Shown one piece after another: positions 1 through 10,844 of a stretch of 64,000 bases of DNA. Origin of the DNA: Sinohyriopsis cumingii. Taxonomy: Eukaryota; Mollusca; Bivalvia; Unionida; Unionidae. The position numbers were made by a program, and so were the translations under genes. The notes beneath the pieces are model-generated. The model made no database searches and was not told where the DNA came from. It was given only the letters and a program-made list of their open reading frames with translations. The stretch lies in the NCBI GenBank assembly GCA_028554795.2, contig CM068824.1, forward strand, positions 160,387,630 to 160,451,629, written 5' to 3'. Every line of letters begins with the position of its first letter. Position 1 is the stretch's first letter.

Positions 1-419
1 AGTTTTATCAACTCTAGTCCAGGATCATACTGGGACTGCAATTTCTGACAAACTGGCTACTGTTCTATCAACTCTAGTCCAGGATCATACTGGGACTGCA
101 ATTTCTGACAAACTGTCACAGTTTTATCAACTCTAGTCCAGGATCATACTGGGACTGCAATTTCCGACAAACTGTCACAGTTTTATCAACTCTAGTCCAG
201 GATCATACTCGGACTACAATTTCTGACAAACTGTCACAGTTTTATCAACTCTAGTCCAAGATCATACTGGGACTGCAATTTCTGACAAACTGTCACAGTT
301 TTATCAACTCTAGTCCAGGATCATACTGGGACTGCAATTTCCGACAAACTGTCACAGTTTTATCAACTCTAGTCCAGGATCATACTGGGACTGCAATTTC
401 TGACAAACTGGCTACTGTT
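1..419. repeat. 59-bp minisatellite, 7 copies
   Basis: Seven head-to-tail copies with unit lengths of 59 bp (one of 60). Each contains the words CTCTAGTCCAGGATCATACT and GACTGCAATTTCTGACAAAC. The first and last copies end in GGCTACTGTTC, while inner copies end in GTCACAG. Divergence between copies is only a few bases, so the array is young. It runs off the left edge of the window, so its full size is unknown. Confidence 0.97.
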
Positions 420-1508
420 CTGAATTTTACCATGCACACTCAAGTGATGCAGTCATCTAAGCAGTTCATGTGACCAAAGAAATGTACTAAAATAGCAGTA
501 CCAAAGGTCAACCTAGAATATGATTGGAAATTTCAGATCATAATAGGTTTCCTGATGTCCAAGTGCAAAAAGTTAAGGTGCATATAATCCCTGCCATCAT
601 TTCCCATACATTCCCCATATGGACATTTTTCTAACAAATAAAAAGTAACAGGTCACTAATGGTGTCCAAATGTGACAAGTGACATATTTTGTCTTCTCTT
701 ACCACCTTTTGTTTTGTTTATATATGACACAATCAGTTCAACTCATGTTCCATCAGTCAAGCATACCATTACAACAACAATAACAACAACAACACTGGTC
801 AAAGAAAAAGCAGACCAAATGGGGACATGGCTTGGCTCATCAGCAGAGGCTGCCACCAATGACACCTTATAATGATACCTTTGTCCTTACCACCGAGCTG
901 GTTCTTCCCAGGGGTTTTCCTTCCAGTGTTATTAACACAAATGCCAATTTTATTTCAGGCAAAACAGTGTCATATTTCAAGAATGGAAAAAATACACACT
1001 TCTGACACAATGATTGAGAAGACTTAAGCTAGAATATACCACTGAATTGGATTTATTTCCAATAACAATATTTCACAAATAAAATAACTTCATTGACACT
1101 GGAAGTGCTTGAAGTTGATTTTTTTTAAAAAAATCAGCCAATGCTCTAACTTACCAACATAATTTGCTTATTTGGCATATTTCTGTAACCCAATTAGACT
1201 GGCACACTAAGATTAAATTTTAACCACAAATTCTACTTGAATCAATACATAGAAAAACATCACTCTGAAGTGGAAACTTTGTATTCTGTCATCAGAATGA
1301 AAAAAGACTGCTTGTTTGACGGCACTGACTTTAAATATGGATACCGTTTATTCCCATACATGATTTGCACAAATTTTACTTAAGATTTTGTTGGGATAAA
1401 ACAGTTTATGAATTCACTTGCCTTCCAAATTCACTTGCCTTCCAAATGGGTTGTCCTCTGCTATGCGTGTAGGTAATCACAAAGTTATTAAAGCCAAGTT
1501 TTGCATAC
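420..1508. other. no recognised feature
   Basis: AT-rich sequence with a short CAA-rich patch near 770-795 and no splice-supported coding stretch that I can see. A 66-codon ORF at 672-872 overlaps the CAA-rich patch and is not supported. Sequence just left of the exon at 1509 includes an 18-bp direct duplication (TTCACTTGCCTTCCAAAT, 1419-1450). Confidence 0.5.
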
Positions 1509-1717
1509 CTGTGCAAACGTGGCCATTGTAATGTAGTGTACATTGATGAAAGCATTACTACAGGAAGACATGTTGATTGACAGTGTAAAAACTGTACAAG
1601 ACGCTGCATTTTATTGATAACTTGGGATTCACTATTCACGTTATTGTGTTTGTGGGCTTCATTCTTAATTCTGTTCAAGAAAAGGCTGATAGCTTGGCAT
1701 CTGACTGCCTGCAGCTC
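1509..1717 (-). CDS. candidate internal exon, gene A (209 nt)
   Basis: On the minus strand a strong acceptor (pyrimidine-rich run ending TTTTTCCTCAG) precedes an open stretch of 209 nt that ends at CACAG followed by the donor GTATGC. It reads in phase 0 at its start and leaves two bases at its end. The predicted peptide starts ELQAVRCQAISLFLNRIKNE, looks mostly helical, and ends TTLQWPRLHR. I do not recognise the family; a helical-repeat protein is possible. The frame stays open on both sides (118 codons in all), so the splice boundaries are inferred from the signals rather than forced by stops. Confidence 0.5.
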
Positions 1718-2399
1718 CTGAGGAAAAATTTCCTTTTCCATTGTACATTTCACTAGGTTCATTGGAATAATGGTCGCTAGTGAATGTTAAGTGCCATATA
1801 TACCATGTCCTACAGAGCCCCTGACACAGAGAACTATAATACGAAATTGCATAGCTGTGAATTTGACTGTCCCTTCATGGTTTTAAAAAACAAAGGTCAC
1901 AAACTTATAGACTGATGGAATCGAAATGTGCTTTTATGGTCAAAACCATATCAATCCATTTTGCTAATCAGTACATTTTATTTTGGATTTCTTAGCTAAG
2001 CTTTTCATAATGGTCTAGGATATAGGGATATAGTGTTATCAATAAAGCCAAATCTGCAATTAACACAATTCCTGTTTTGTTACATGATTCCAATTATTCC
2101 AAACACCAACTGCTTAAATGTTTTTCTAGATCAGTATTTAATCTGAGACCTAATTTACCCAAGAATGTTGGCACATGGAATGTTGATTCTGTGCTAAGAT
2201 ACAATCACTTTCGTCTGTACATAAATTTCTTTTGAAATTTCTCTCATATACATTGGTTGTGCTTTTGTCATTGCTTTATGGTCAAAGTGAGCAAACCCTT
2301 CATTTCTTTGACCTTTGAAATTTAGAGCTATATAAAAACAGTTATCTTTATAATGGAACATTGATCTTAAGCAGTCAAATACAGATAATTGTTTGGCTG
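1718..2399. other. no recognised feature (probable intron)
   Basis: CpG-poor, AT-rich sequence without recognisable coding potential, tandem repeats or transposon similarity. Confidence 0.4.
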
Positions 2400-2547
2400 A
2401 AATTCACTTAGCATCGCATGCACCAGACAGATATCTTTGTACAGCAACTCTTGTAGATATTTTGATTGGACAAACAGTATTAAGAATAATAGGATATTTG
2501 TTGTTTGCAGTTTGTATCGACTTATAAGCAAGTTCGATATATAGTAT
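2400..2547 (-). mobile_element. degraded copy of the 216-bp foldback MITE
   Basis: The segment TTTGCAGTTTGTATCGACTT followed by ATAAGCAAG and ATATATAGTA (about 2507-2547) matches the right terminal repeat of the MITE copies at 12819, 13629 and 23413. The interior toward 2400 retains only weak similarity and the left terminal repeat is not recognisable. The 64-codon ORF here is a by-product. Confidence 0.5.
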
Positions 2548-2730
2548 CAGTGCCTCTCTAAACACAAGATTTGTTCTGCAGCGAGGTATGGAGTACATTG
2601 ATTTTGGAAGGTATTTTAGCCATCGTTAAGCTGAAATTTGTATCAGAAAGGACACCTGTCACACCTGTCAAAATGAAACACTGACACTGGTGCAATATTA
2701 AATTATTGTTAGAAGTCAGTGCAGATACAG

Positions 2731-2751
2731 TGTCTGTGTGTGTGTGTGTGT

Positions 2752-2783
<32 letters not shown>

Positions 2784-3066
2784 TGGATTTTTAATGTAGC
2801 TTTAAAAAAATTTCAGTCATATCGCTACAATGTCTGCAGTTTAGCAGTTTATAATAATTTCAAGCACTGGGGCACAGACATGTAGATTATGTTCCACCCA
2901 GTCATATTATCACGCCACCAGGCTGACCAGTCCTAACACTAACCTCTTAATGCTGAGCGCCTTGCAAAGCAGTTGTTAGTACCATTTTCATAAATCTTTG
3001 GTATGACTTGGCCCGGGTTTGAACCCGTGACCTCCCGCATCTGAGGCAGATGCTCTAACCACTAAG
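2731..3066 (-). mobile_element. tRNA-derived SINE, family 1, copy a
   Basis: Read on the minus strand, the element starts inside a tRNA-like A box (CTTAGTGGTTAGAGCATCTG), has a B box (GGGTTCAAACC, about 3015-3025), then a body shared with the copies at 13871 and 37242, and ends in a TG/CA-repeat tail (2731-2783). The first roughly 17 bases of the head are missing compared with the 37242 copy. No clear target duplication was found. Confidence 0.85.
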
Positions 3067-3179
3067 TTCTAATATCAAGCTGCTTCATAACTTTTACATG
3101 AATAACAACTGCATATAGAATATTTGCAGATTCATTGTAAATTACTGTGCCATTAAAGCTACTTGATATCCAGTAACAA

Positions 3180-5200
3180 ATCTGAATATTTTTGTGTAGA
3201 AACAGAAGCAGGTGGGACCATCAATCAGGGTTATAATTCAACTAAATGAGGATGTAGAACACTGACAGTTTAACTTCTCTGAGGTTTCATCAATATCAAA
3301 TTGAAGGAAAGTTTTTATTAGAATCTATAAATACATGAAGAGTTACAAGCAGAAAGGAAAGTGGGTGGTCTGACATTAGGGGAACAAATACAAAAACTAA
3401 TGACACTGAACACTTACAACTGAAACAAGGTAAGGTCTCATTAATAAAAAGTGTACACAACGTTTACTTTAAATAAATAAAAAATAAATGATGCTGAGTT
3501 ATTGTGTTGAAATAAAATTGTGTGGGTACAAAATTCAACAACCATAAACTCCACTAAATTAAAATCAAGAAATCTGATAATCCAAATTCCACTGAGATTA
3601 TATCAATCTAAAGCTGCAGCTACAATTTTATTGAAATATGATATAAATTAATGGAGTCATAGGGTGGTAAGAGAGAAAGGGACCATAATGTCACTAAACG
3701 ATGATGCTGACAATGAGAATCAAACTCATTCAAGGTGTCATCAATACAAAGTTTAATAATAAATTTGGCTGAAATCCAATAGTAATTAAGGGAAGTGTTA
3801 TGGTGCAGGGAGGGAAATGGGCAAGTCCAACAATCAGGGTTCATAACTCTGCTAAAAGCTGATATAGCATGCTGTAATGCTAACTCAGCAACATTAATAA
3901 TCAAACTCAGCTTGGAGTCTCATGAATATATTAGCAGCCAACAAAATTTGTATGAAGTCCAACAATAAGCAAAGAAGTTACTGTATAGAAAATGAAAGTA
4001 AAGGGATTTATACAATGCTGATAACTTAACGTATCCTTAGTACAAATGAATATTATGTTATCAACTAAATATGGCTGAAAATCAATCATAAATTTGGGGA
4101 TTATTGTACAGACATGAAGAAAGAGTCATCAAATCAAGAGCTGTGATTCATCTAAATGGCATAGAATAGGACAAACTCAGCCTGGGTCATATCAATTTCA
4201 AGTTGCATGCAAACTTTGTTTAAATCGAATAATAAAGGCTGTAACTGTGCAGAAACTAAAGTGTGTGTGGTTATCAGGGGCTACAACTCCAAAAATGACT
4301 AAAGACATTACTGTGCAGAATCAAAATTAGTACAAACAGATGGAAAGAGAGGAAAATGGATGTATAGTTAGATAGCCATGCTCAATTTAATTACCTCCAC
4401 CACCTGTTCTAGTATGAAAACGAAAGTTCCATCTCTGTGGAGTCTGTCTGACTGCAAATTATCTCCAGTCGTTGAAGCTCTCTAACATAAAAGCATCAAT
4501 GTTTGTAATGAAAGCAAAGTGTTGATTCAAGCATTATTATCAAAACTTTGCTGGTCCATCTGGTATAGAGACCACAATGGTAGGAAACTAACTTCACAAC
4601 CCTGTAGTCCTGGGTTAGTGATTACCCATCAAAGATTGTGTTTTCTCTGGTCCTCCAACTTACAGATGACTTATTCACACAAAAAATGAATACACAGTAT
4701 AAATCAAATTTGTTTTCGACAATTAATGTAAATTTAATAAAGTGTAAACATGAGGCTGTCATTCACATGGCCATAGTCTGATCAAAATTTGGAGAGAAAA
4801 TGATCTATTGAATGATAGGTTCTGCCAGTCTGACAAAGATCTTGATGGTATAAGACTAATTACTGAGTATGTCAAAATTGGATCAGTGTCTGATGTGTTG
4901 ACATGCTCAGTCAAACTGATGCAAGATGACCGCATTACTATCCACTTGTTTTGCTCATAACGATATCTCATCCAACATCAAACATAATACTTTCTACCAA
5001 GATTGATTAAAATTTTGTCAGAAACAGTGTCTCCTGAGTAGTAAGGGGATCAGCCAATCAGATGAAAGGTCACCTCGTTTGTAAGAACGGATCTCACTAC
5101 TTATAGAACCTGTCCAAGTTCTTGATTATATAAGCCCCCCACATTTGATCAAAATGAAATCAGAAATATGGCTTTCAGAGTGGTAACTAGCTCAGCCAAT
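3180..5200. repeat. old, diverged roughly 120-180 bp repeats
   Basis: Recurring phrases such as AAATTTGGCTGAAATCCAAT (3764), AATATGGCTGAAAATCAATC (4067), 'CAATCAGGGTT', 'CTGTACAGA' and 'GGTCATATCAAT' recur at irregular intervals. This points to an ancient tandem family that has decayed. From about 4760 to 5200 a related phrase set appears (GATCAAAATT, CAGCCAATCA, GGATCTCA), and it grades into the tidy 53-bp array that follows. No coding potential is supported; the ORFs at 3620-3904 and 4759-4971 fall inside the repeats. Confidence 0.5.
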
Positions 5201-5680
5201 CATTTATATTTATATGCATGGATCTCATGCATTACTGAACTTGTCAAAAGCAAGATCCTTATTTATATGCACGGATCTCATGCATTACTGAACTTGTCAA
5301 AAGCAAGATCCTTATTTATATGCATGGATCTCATGCATTACTGAACTTGTCAAAAGCAAGATCCTTATTTATATGCACGGATCTCATGCATTACTGAACT
5401 TGTCAAGAGAAAGATCCTTATTTATATGCACGGATCTCATGCATTACTGAACTTGTCAAAAGCAAGATCCTTATTTATATGCATGGATCTCATGCATTAC
5501 TGAACTTGTCAAAAGCAAGATCCTTAATTATATGCACAGATCTCATGCATTACTGAACTTGTCAAAAGCAAGATCCTTATTTATATGCATGGATCTCATG
5601 CATTACTGAACTTGTCAAGAGCAAGATCCTTATTTATATGCATGGATCTCATGCATTACTGAACTTGTCAAAAGCAAGAT
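5201..5680. repeat. 53-bp minisatellite, 9 copies
   Basis: The word GATCTCATGCATTACTGAAC recurs at 5221, 5274, 5327, 5380, 5433, 5486, 5539, 5592 and 5645, an exact 53-bp period. Each copy also carries TTGTCAAAAGCAAGATCC and TTATTTATATGCAYG. Copies differ by one to three bases. The unit seems to be a local amplification of the older diverged repeat just upstream. Confidence 0.97.
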
Positions 5681-6737
5681 TGGACAATGCAGAATAAAGC
5701 TCTTTAGAAGCTCATTACACATGCCATCTAATATTCAATGACTTGCCCACTAAAACACAATGACATACATGTATCTGTATTACAAAATGAAAGGAGGAAT
5801 TTCCTGTGAGAATATTTAAATGCTTCACAAATAAGAAGTTTAGTGAGAGAGATATTCTGCTTTTAAACAAATAACAAGAAATAGCACATCAGTATGTATT
5901 TGTAGGTTCATACACAAAAGATGCATATGCAATATGTAACATGACTGTATGGACTATCTATTCATTTTTTAATTTTATGAACAATGTGATTTTGCTTGGG
6001 CACTCCTCCAGTCACTTTTAACCCATTTTGCTTAACATGATCCCATACACAGAAATATCTGTAACACTATACAAGATACAACCTCTACCAGTCAAAGTTC
6101 TGCAGTACTTTTGTACCAAATATGCATGTGACACATCTTTTCTAGTACTGATAGAAACAAGCATCCGATAAACACGTTTACTTTTACCATATACTTATTG
6201 TATGTAAATAGACTCTACTAAGTACATGTTGCATAATTCCTTGTCAAAAGCTCAAACAAATACACCTATGACTGCTGGTTTGGAAATCTAACAAGTTTAT
6301 TATCATTAATGAGACAATGATGATAAAGCGAAAGCCAAGACTATAAAATCTATCTCTAATTGCATTGGCTGCCAAGACTATAAAATCTATCTCTAATTAC
6401 AAAGATATGGAAGATGCAGTTTTTAAAAAAAAGCCTTTAGTGTAATTGAGCTAAATATATTATACATTGGTGTACCAGCTGACCAAGCAACCCCATAACT
6501 GTGGCGAGGGGGCCAAGGCCTAGCAGGGGCCAACAAGTTCTCATTAAACAAGCTTTTTAACTGAGGGAGGGGCCCCAGGATTAGGTTTTGTGGGCTTGGG
6601 GTGGGGTGATCAGAATTTCTTGCTACGTCACTGTTGTTATAGCATTAGATTTATTTATTCAAAGCATTATGTCAAAAAAAATTTGGAGAAAATATTCATT
6701 TTATATGGATTGCTTTATATATCATCAGAAAACGAGT

Positions 6738-6740
<3 letters not shown>
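5681..6740. other. no strong feature (probable intron)
   Basis: AT-rich sequence. A tandem duplication of about 36 bp (CCAAGACTATAAAATCTATC...) occurs at 6333-6400. A weak exon candidate on the minus strand (6089-6147, acceptor CTATCAG, donor GTAGAG) has a compatible phase with the exon at 7008 but weak splice signals, so it is not listed separately. Confidence 0.4.

Positions 6741-6814
<74 letters not shown>
6741..6814. repeat. (AT)37 microsatellite
   Basis: Uninterrupted alternating AT over 74 bp. The two overlapping plus-strand ORFs that run through it encode only alternating Ile-Tyr and are artefacts. Confidence 0.99.
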
Positions 6815-6817
<3 letters not shown>

Positions 6818-7007
6818 CACCTCAGTGTGTTTCTCAGTCCAAAAAAAAAAGTCTAAAATTCACTTTTCACAAACTAACATCTCATTCAACTTATAATGTT
6901 TGGTTTTGTGATAACAATAAACATTTGTGATAACAATAAACATTTGCATTCAGAAGTTAATGTTTCTAATTGAAAAATCAGTGCTAAACAGCACAGAAGC
7001 TACACAC

Positions 7008-7049
7008 CTTTTGATTGCTGTTAGGAACTGTGGCGCCTGTATTTTGGCA
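7008..7049 (-). CDS. candidate short exon, gene A (42 nt)
   Basis: On the minus strand an AG acceptor preceded by a T-rich tract (TTATTTTTAACAAGGGTCAG) borders 42 nt, followed by a GTGTGT donor. One incoming base plus thirteen codons plus two outgoing bases fits the phase left by the micro-exon at 10303-10317, and the joined frame is open (peptide AKIQAPQFLTAIK). The phase agreement is the main support. Family unknown. Confidence 0.4.
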
Positions 7050-7439
7050 CTGACCCTTGTTAAAAATAACAATGACTGACTTCAAAAATGAATGTCACAC
7101 CTTGGCTGGTGCTTTATAATAAATTTGTGAAAAGAGTGATGAACAAAGTAACCATTAGCAGAGGGTGACTCAATTAGTTACAAATGAGAACTAATCTACC
7201 TTGAGTCCCTCTATTACACATATAAAAAACAAGCTAATAATATGTTCACACACACACACACACAGAGAAAAGCAAATGCACAGTATATAAGCAACTATTC
7301 ACATAAATCTTACATTGCTGTATAAATGAAAATGAAACTCAGAAGGTGGGTGTGTAACATGTACTTTAATAAGTACACCATTACTTAAAAAATAAACCAT
7401 TTTTTAATACAAAAATTTATAAATTTTTTTATGATTTCA

Positions 7440-8840
7440 TCCGTCTAATACACCTTGTGTGGAAGAAAAAGATACTGGGAGCTTACTGAATATCATGTGG
7501 AATGTTATTCCAAACAAGCACAGCTGAAAACTGAAAGCTATTTTTGAATAGTTCTCTTTTTGGCTTAGGTACATTGAAATTCTTCCCTTTTAATGATCTA
7601 TGATTTGGGGTACCAGGAGATTCTCTTTTCTGGAAAATGGTGTTTCGGTGAGTGGGGCAGATTTTGTAAACACTTTGCACATTATTTTGACCTTTCTCAT
7701 AAATATTCTTTTATGTATTGGTAATACTTTGAATGTAAGCAATGTAGTTTGAATATTTTCTATTTGCTGATCAAGAATTGTTTTACATGCCCTTTCCTGG
7801 AGTCTGGAAATTTGTTTCATATTTGTAGCAATTATGTTCCCCCAAATTATATTACAGTAGTCAAGATGCGGTTGAATGTAACTTTTGTAAAAAGTAACTA
7901 TGTACTGTAATGGAAGGAAGGCCACGATTTTCTTTAAAAGTCAAAGACACAAGTTTATTTTATTTGAAATATAATGTATATGATAAGACCATTGCAAGCT
8001 ATTGTTTATAAATATTCCAAGAATTCTATCTAAACACATCATTTTCAGATCAGTTTTATTATGAAGAACATGCAGCATATCAGCTCACAATCTTTTTCTT
8101 TTCTGCAGTGTAATTATCAACATGGTCTTTGTTTTGTCCTTATTGAGGACCATACCATTCTCCCTGCACCATATTTCAATTCTTTTGAGAGCAGTTTGAA
8201 GGTTTTCCTTCAACCTCTGCTTGGTTGCTTTGAGCATCAAAGTAGTGTCATCAGAACACGTCATTTGATGAGACTGCATCTCCGATTTTTAGGGGTAGGT
8301 CATATATGAACAGAACAAATTAAGCAAGGGCCCCAAAGATAGAACCTTGTGGCACTCCACAACTTATCATTTTAGTTTCAGATAAGTGTCCATTTAATGT
8401 TACCTGTTGAGACCTATTGCTCAAGTAGGATTTGAATCACTTAGGAGTATCTTCACTACATTGATAGATTTTTTTACTTTTCAAGAAGAATTTAATGATC
8501 TACTAAGTCAAAAGCCTTTTGAAAATCAATCATTACAGTACCAACTAACTTTCCTTCATCTAAGGCTTTCAGCCACTTGTCAGTCATTGAGATAAGTAGT
8601 TTTACAAGAATGATCTTTTCGAAAGCCAGATTGATTTTCATGAAATAGGTAGTGATCACTGAGCTAGTTCATAAAAGAACTGTGTACATCCTTTCTAGTA
8701 ATTTGGAAAGAGATGGAAGAATTTATATAAGTCTATTGTTGCATACATCCGACTTTTAATCCAGCTTTATGTAGTGGCATTACTTTGGCAGTTTTCCAAG
8801 ACTGGGGAAATTGAATTGTTCTCAGACTGTGTTTACATAG
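7440..8840 (-). pseudogene. degenerate non-LTR retrotransposon reverse transcriptase (CR1/L2/Jockey-like)
   Basis: Reading right to left on the minus strand, the reverse transcriptase blocks of an APE-type non-LTR element appear in order: QSWKTAKVMPLHKAG (about 8780-8820), GFRKDHSC (about 8615), DFQKAFDLVDH (about 8510-8540), SGVPQGS (about 8345), an active-site block read as SDDTTL (about 8240), the thumb block LNKDKTK (about 8120), SYIQPHLDYCNIIWG (about 7850) and a C-terminal VWNNIPHDI (about 7490). Stops and frameshifts separate the blocks, so it cannot encode a working enzyme. No endonuclease, 5' end or poly-A/simple tail was identified. It lies inside the presumed intron of gene A, in the same orientation. 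Confidence 0.92.
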
Positions 8841-8860
8841 AAAGGTAACAGATCTATTAG

Positions 8861-8888
8861 CATAGCATCATATATATATGATGCTATG
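8861..8888. repeat. perfect 28-bp palindrome
   Basis: CATAGCATCATATA followed immediately by TATATGATGCTATG forms a spacer-free perfect palindrome. It lies just beyond the 5' limit of the non-LTR relic. Confidence 0.95.
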
Positions 8889-9229
8889 TTATTCTTATAA
8901 ACAGTACAGCACTGACTTGTAAGAGCCCTAATGTTTATCTTCATTATCAAAAATTGTTAATGCCACATGTTTCTCTGACATTTATTCAATTTAATAAATT
9001 TAGGTAAGCCACTGACTTGATATAGCATGCTTTAAATCTTATCTAAAGGACTAATGCAATCTACATAAACATCTCATCTATTTGTAACAAGATGGGAATT
9101 GTCATTTTTATTTGTATACCACATTTAATAGCTCGTTCAAAAGAGGCTTTGAAAATCATACTGAAAGTTAAGGAAAACTATGAAAAGTATTAAAAAACCC
9201 AGCAAACCTTGCATTTTCTTGAAATATAA

Positions 9230-9498
9230 TAGTGATCACTGAGATAGTTCATAAAAGAACTGTGTACATGCTTTCTAGTAATTTGGAAAGAGATGGAAGA
9301 ATTTATATTGCTCTGTTGTTGTATACATCCAATAAAGAACATTGAAGTTACCAGTAGATGCAGAACAGTATGTACATTTCTGCATGTGTATATGATACCA
9401 TTTTATATTGCTCTATTGTTGTATACATCCAATAAAGAACATTGAAGTTACCAGTAGATGCAGAACAGTATGTACATTTCTGCATGTGTATATGATAA
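9230..9498. repeat. local duplication: copy of RT-relic segment plus 100-bp tandem pair
   Basis: 9230-9330 repeats about 100 bp of the non-LTR relic at 8651-8750 (shared AGTGATCACTGAG and TTTGGAAAGAGATGGAAGAA). It runs straight into a 100-bp unit present twice in tandem (AATAAAGAACATTGAAGTTA at 9331 and 9431). The two 100-bp copies are almost identical. The intervening 8890-9229 holds nothing I recognise. Confidence 0.9.
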
Positions 9499-9705
9499 CA
9501 GGTATGTGTACATGTAATCAATCTACAGGTATGTTCACTGTAGCTAAGCAATATTCTGATGTACACTGTCATGGACAGGGATAGGAGGATATCCAAGAAA
9601 TGCAAAACCTGCTACTTTTTTTGTAATTCCAGAATTGATTGAAATTAGATTTTTTGAGTGGTAAAAAGTATATGTTGACAAATGGATGCAGTACAATGGA
9701 TGCAG

Positions 9706-10134
9706 GGCCATACCATAAGCTCACTTGGCCATACCATAAGCTCACTTGCCCAAACTGTAAGCTCACTTGGCCATACCATAAGCTCACTTGGCCATACCAT
9801 AAGCTCACTTGCCCATACTATAAGCTCACTTGGCAATACCATAAGCTCACTTGGTCATAACATAAGCTCACCTGACCATATCATAAGTTCACTTGGCCAT
9901 ACCATAAACACACTTGGCTGTACCATAAGCTCACTCGGCAATACCATAAACACACTAGGCCATACTATAAGCTCACTTGGTCATAACATAAGCTCACTTG
10001 ACCATATCATAAGTTCACTTGGCAATACCATAAGCTCACTTGACCATATCATAAGTTCACTTGGTCATACCATAAGCTCACTTGCCCATACCATATGCTC
10101 ACTTGGCCATACTATAAGCTCACTTGGCCATACA
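9706..10134. repeat. 21-bp minisatellite, about 20 copies, open frame
   Basis: About twenty copies of GGCCATACCATAAGCTCACTT and variants, all exactly 21 bp. Because 21 is a multiple of three, the array reads through on the plus strand as a 153-codon ORF (9682-10143) of the heptad GHTISSL, and also gives open frames on the minus strand. No promoter, splice signal or unique flanking coding sequence supports translation, so I call it a minisatellite. Confidence 0.96.
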
Positions 10135-10302
10135 ACCAGGTGAGAGTCAAGATGAAAACAAAACAGTTCATTACTGCTTTAAATCAATAAAGGCACAACT
10201 ACAGCAAAAATCATCTGCATCTAAATGCAAACACAACTCCAAATGATGGTAAAAATAAGCATGACAATTAGCAAAACTGAGCAGAGCTGAAAGGATACTT
10301 AC

Positions 10303-10317
10303 ACCCTCAGTCCTTGG
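10303..10317 (-). CDS. candidate 15-nt micro-exon, gene A
   Basis: On the minus strand an excellent acceptor (CCTTTCTCTCTTTGCAG) is followed by CCAAGGACTGAGGGT and an excellent donor (GTAAGTATCC). The 15-nt exon takes one base to complete a codon from the upstream 80-nt exon (AG|C), adds four codons (QGLR) and leaves two bases, so the frame is preserved whether it is included or skipped. Micro-exons of this size are known in animal genes. Confidence 0.5.
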
Positions 10318-10400
10318 CTGCAAAGAGAGAAAGGCTATTTCAATAACCCCTCATTTTCATGGCTAGAGTAAAAGGAAAACACTCTGGAAACTAGGTTTAC

Positions 10401-10480
10401 CTGAAAACTGGCATTATATTGGTCTGTTTTATCTCATCCAAGCAATGCTGTAGAAGAAGATTCAGGGCAACGTCTTTTTT
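10401..10480 (-). CDS. candidate internal exon, gene A (80 nt)
   Basis: Minus-strand acceptor TTTTAATTTTCAG, then 80 nt, then CAG followed by donor GTAAAC. Only one frame is open; it starts in phase 0 and leaves two bases. The peptide is KKDVALNLLLQHCLDEIKQT plus NIMPVF, which looks like an amphipathic helix. The other two frames contain stops. It joins in phase to the micro-exon 83 bases downstream. I do not recognise the protein. Confidence 0.55.
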
Positions 10481-10580
10481 CTGAAAATTAAAACAAAAAT
10501 TGAAATTATATTATTCAAGTGTTATTCAACTTTTGTGACTTTCTATTACAATTAACATACACATGACATACAAATTTGCA

Positions 10581-10833
10581 GGTGCCCCGAGTTGCAGAGT
10601 GGTCTAAAGCGCTCTCTGTTACGGATCACTGCCATCTCACCTCTGTGTGGGTTAAAGTCTCGGATTCGGCTAATGTGGGTATGTGAGAAAGCTTGCCAGT
10701 AGTTTCTTGTGGGTCGGTGGTTCTTTCCGGGTGTTTTCCGGGTTCTTCCTCTACCATTAATACTGGCCGCCATGTATAGCCTATCGTGTGCTGAAAAATG
10801 GCATTAAACCTTACAACAACAAAAACAACAACA
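10581..10833 (+). mobile_element. tRNA-derived SINE, family 2, copy a
   Basis: The head GCCCCGAGTTGCAGAGTGGT CTAAAGCGCT resembles a Leu/Ser-type tRNA A box, followed by a degenerate B box (GGTTAAAGTCTCG). The body reads TGTGAGAAAGCTTGCCAGTA, GGCCGCCATG and GAAAAATGGCATTAAACC and ends in (CAA)n. Flanking duplications ACAAATTTGCA (10570-10580) and ACAAATCTGCA (10834-10844) match with one mismatch. The same family occurs at 23786 and 25644. Confidence 0.93.
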
Positions 10834-10844
10834 ACAAATCTGCA

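Noticed and set aside
1..419. CRISPR array
   Set aside because: The 59-bp units are contiguous repeats without unique spacers, and the genome is eukaryotic. The same reasoning excludes the 53-, 34-, 39- and 40-bp arrays.
2990..3070. tRNA gene
   Set aside because: A and B boxes are present but there is no complete cloverleaf and the sequence continues into a SINE body. The same applies to 10581, 12152, 14110, 25800 and 37242.
6588..6896. Two overlapping ORFs of 88 and 102 codons
   Set aside because: They exist only because the (AT)37 microsatellite has no stop codon in those frames.
9569..9860. ORFs on both strands through the 21-bp array
   Set aside because: Unit length divisible by three makes every stop-free frame stay open; no independent coding evidence.
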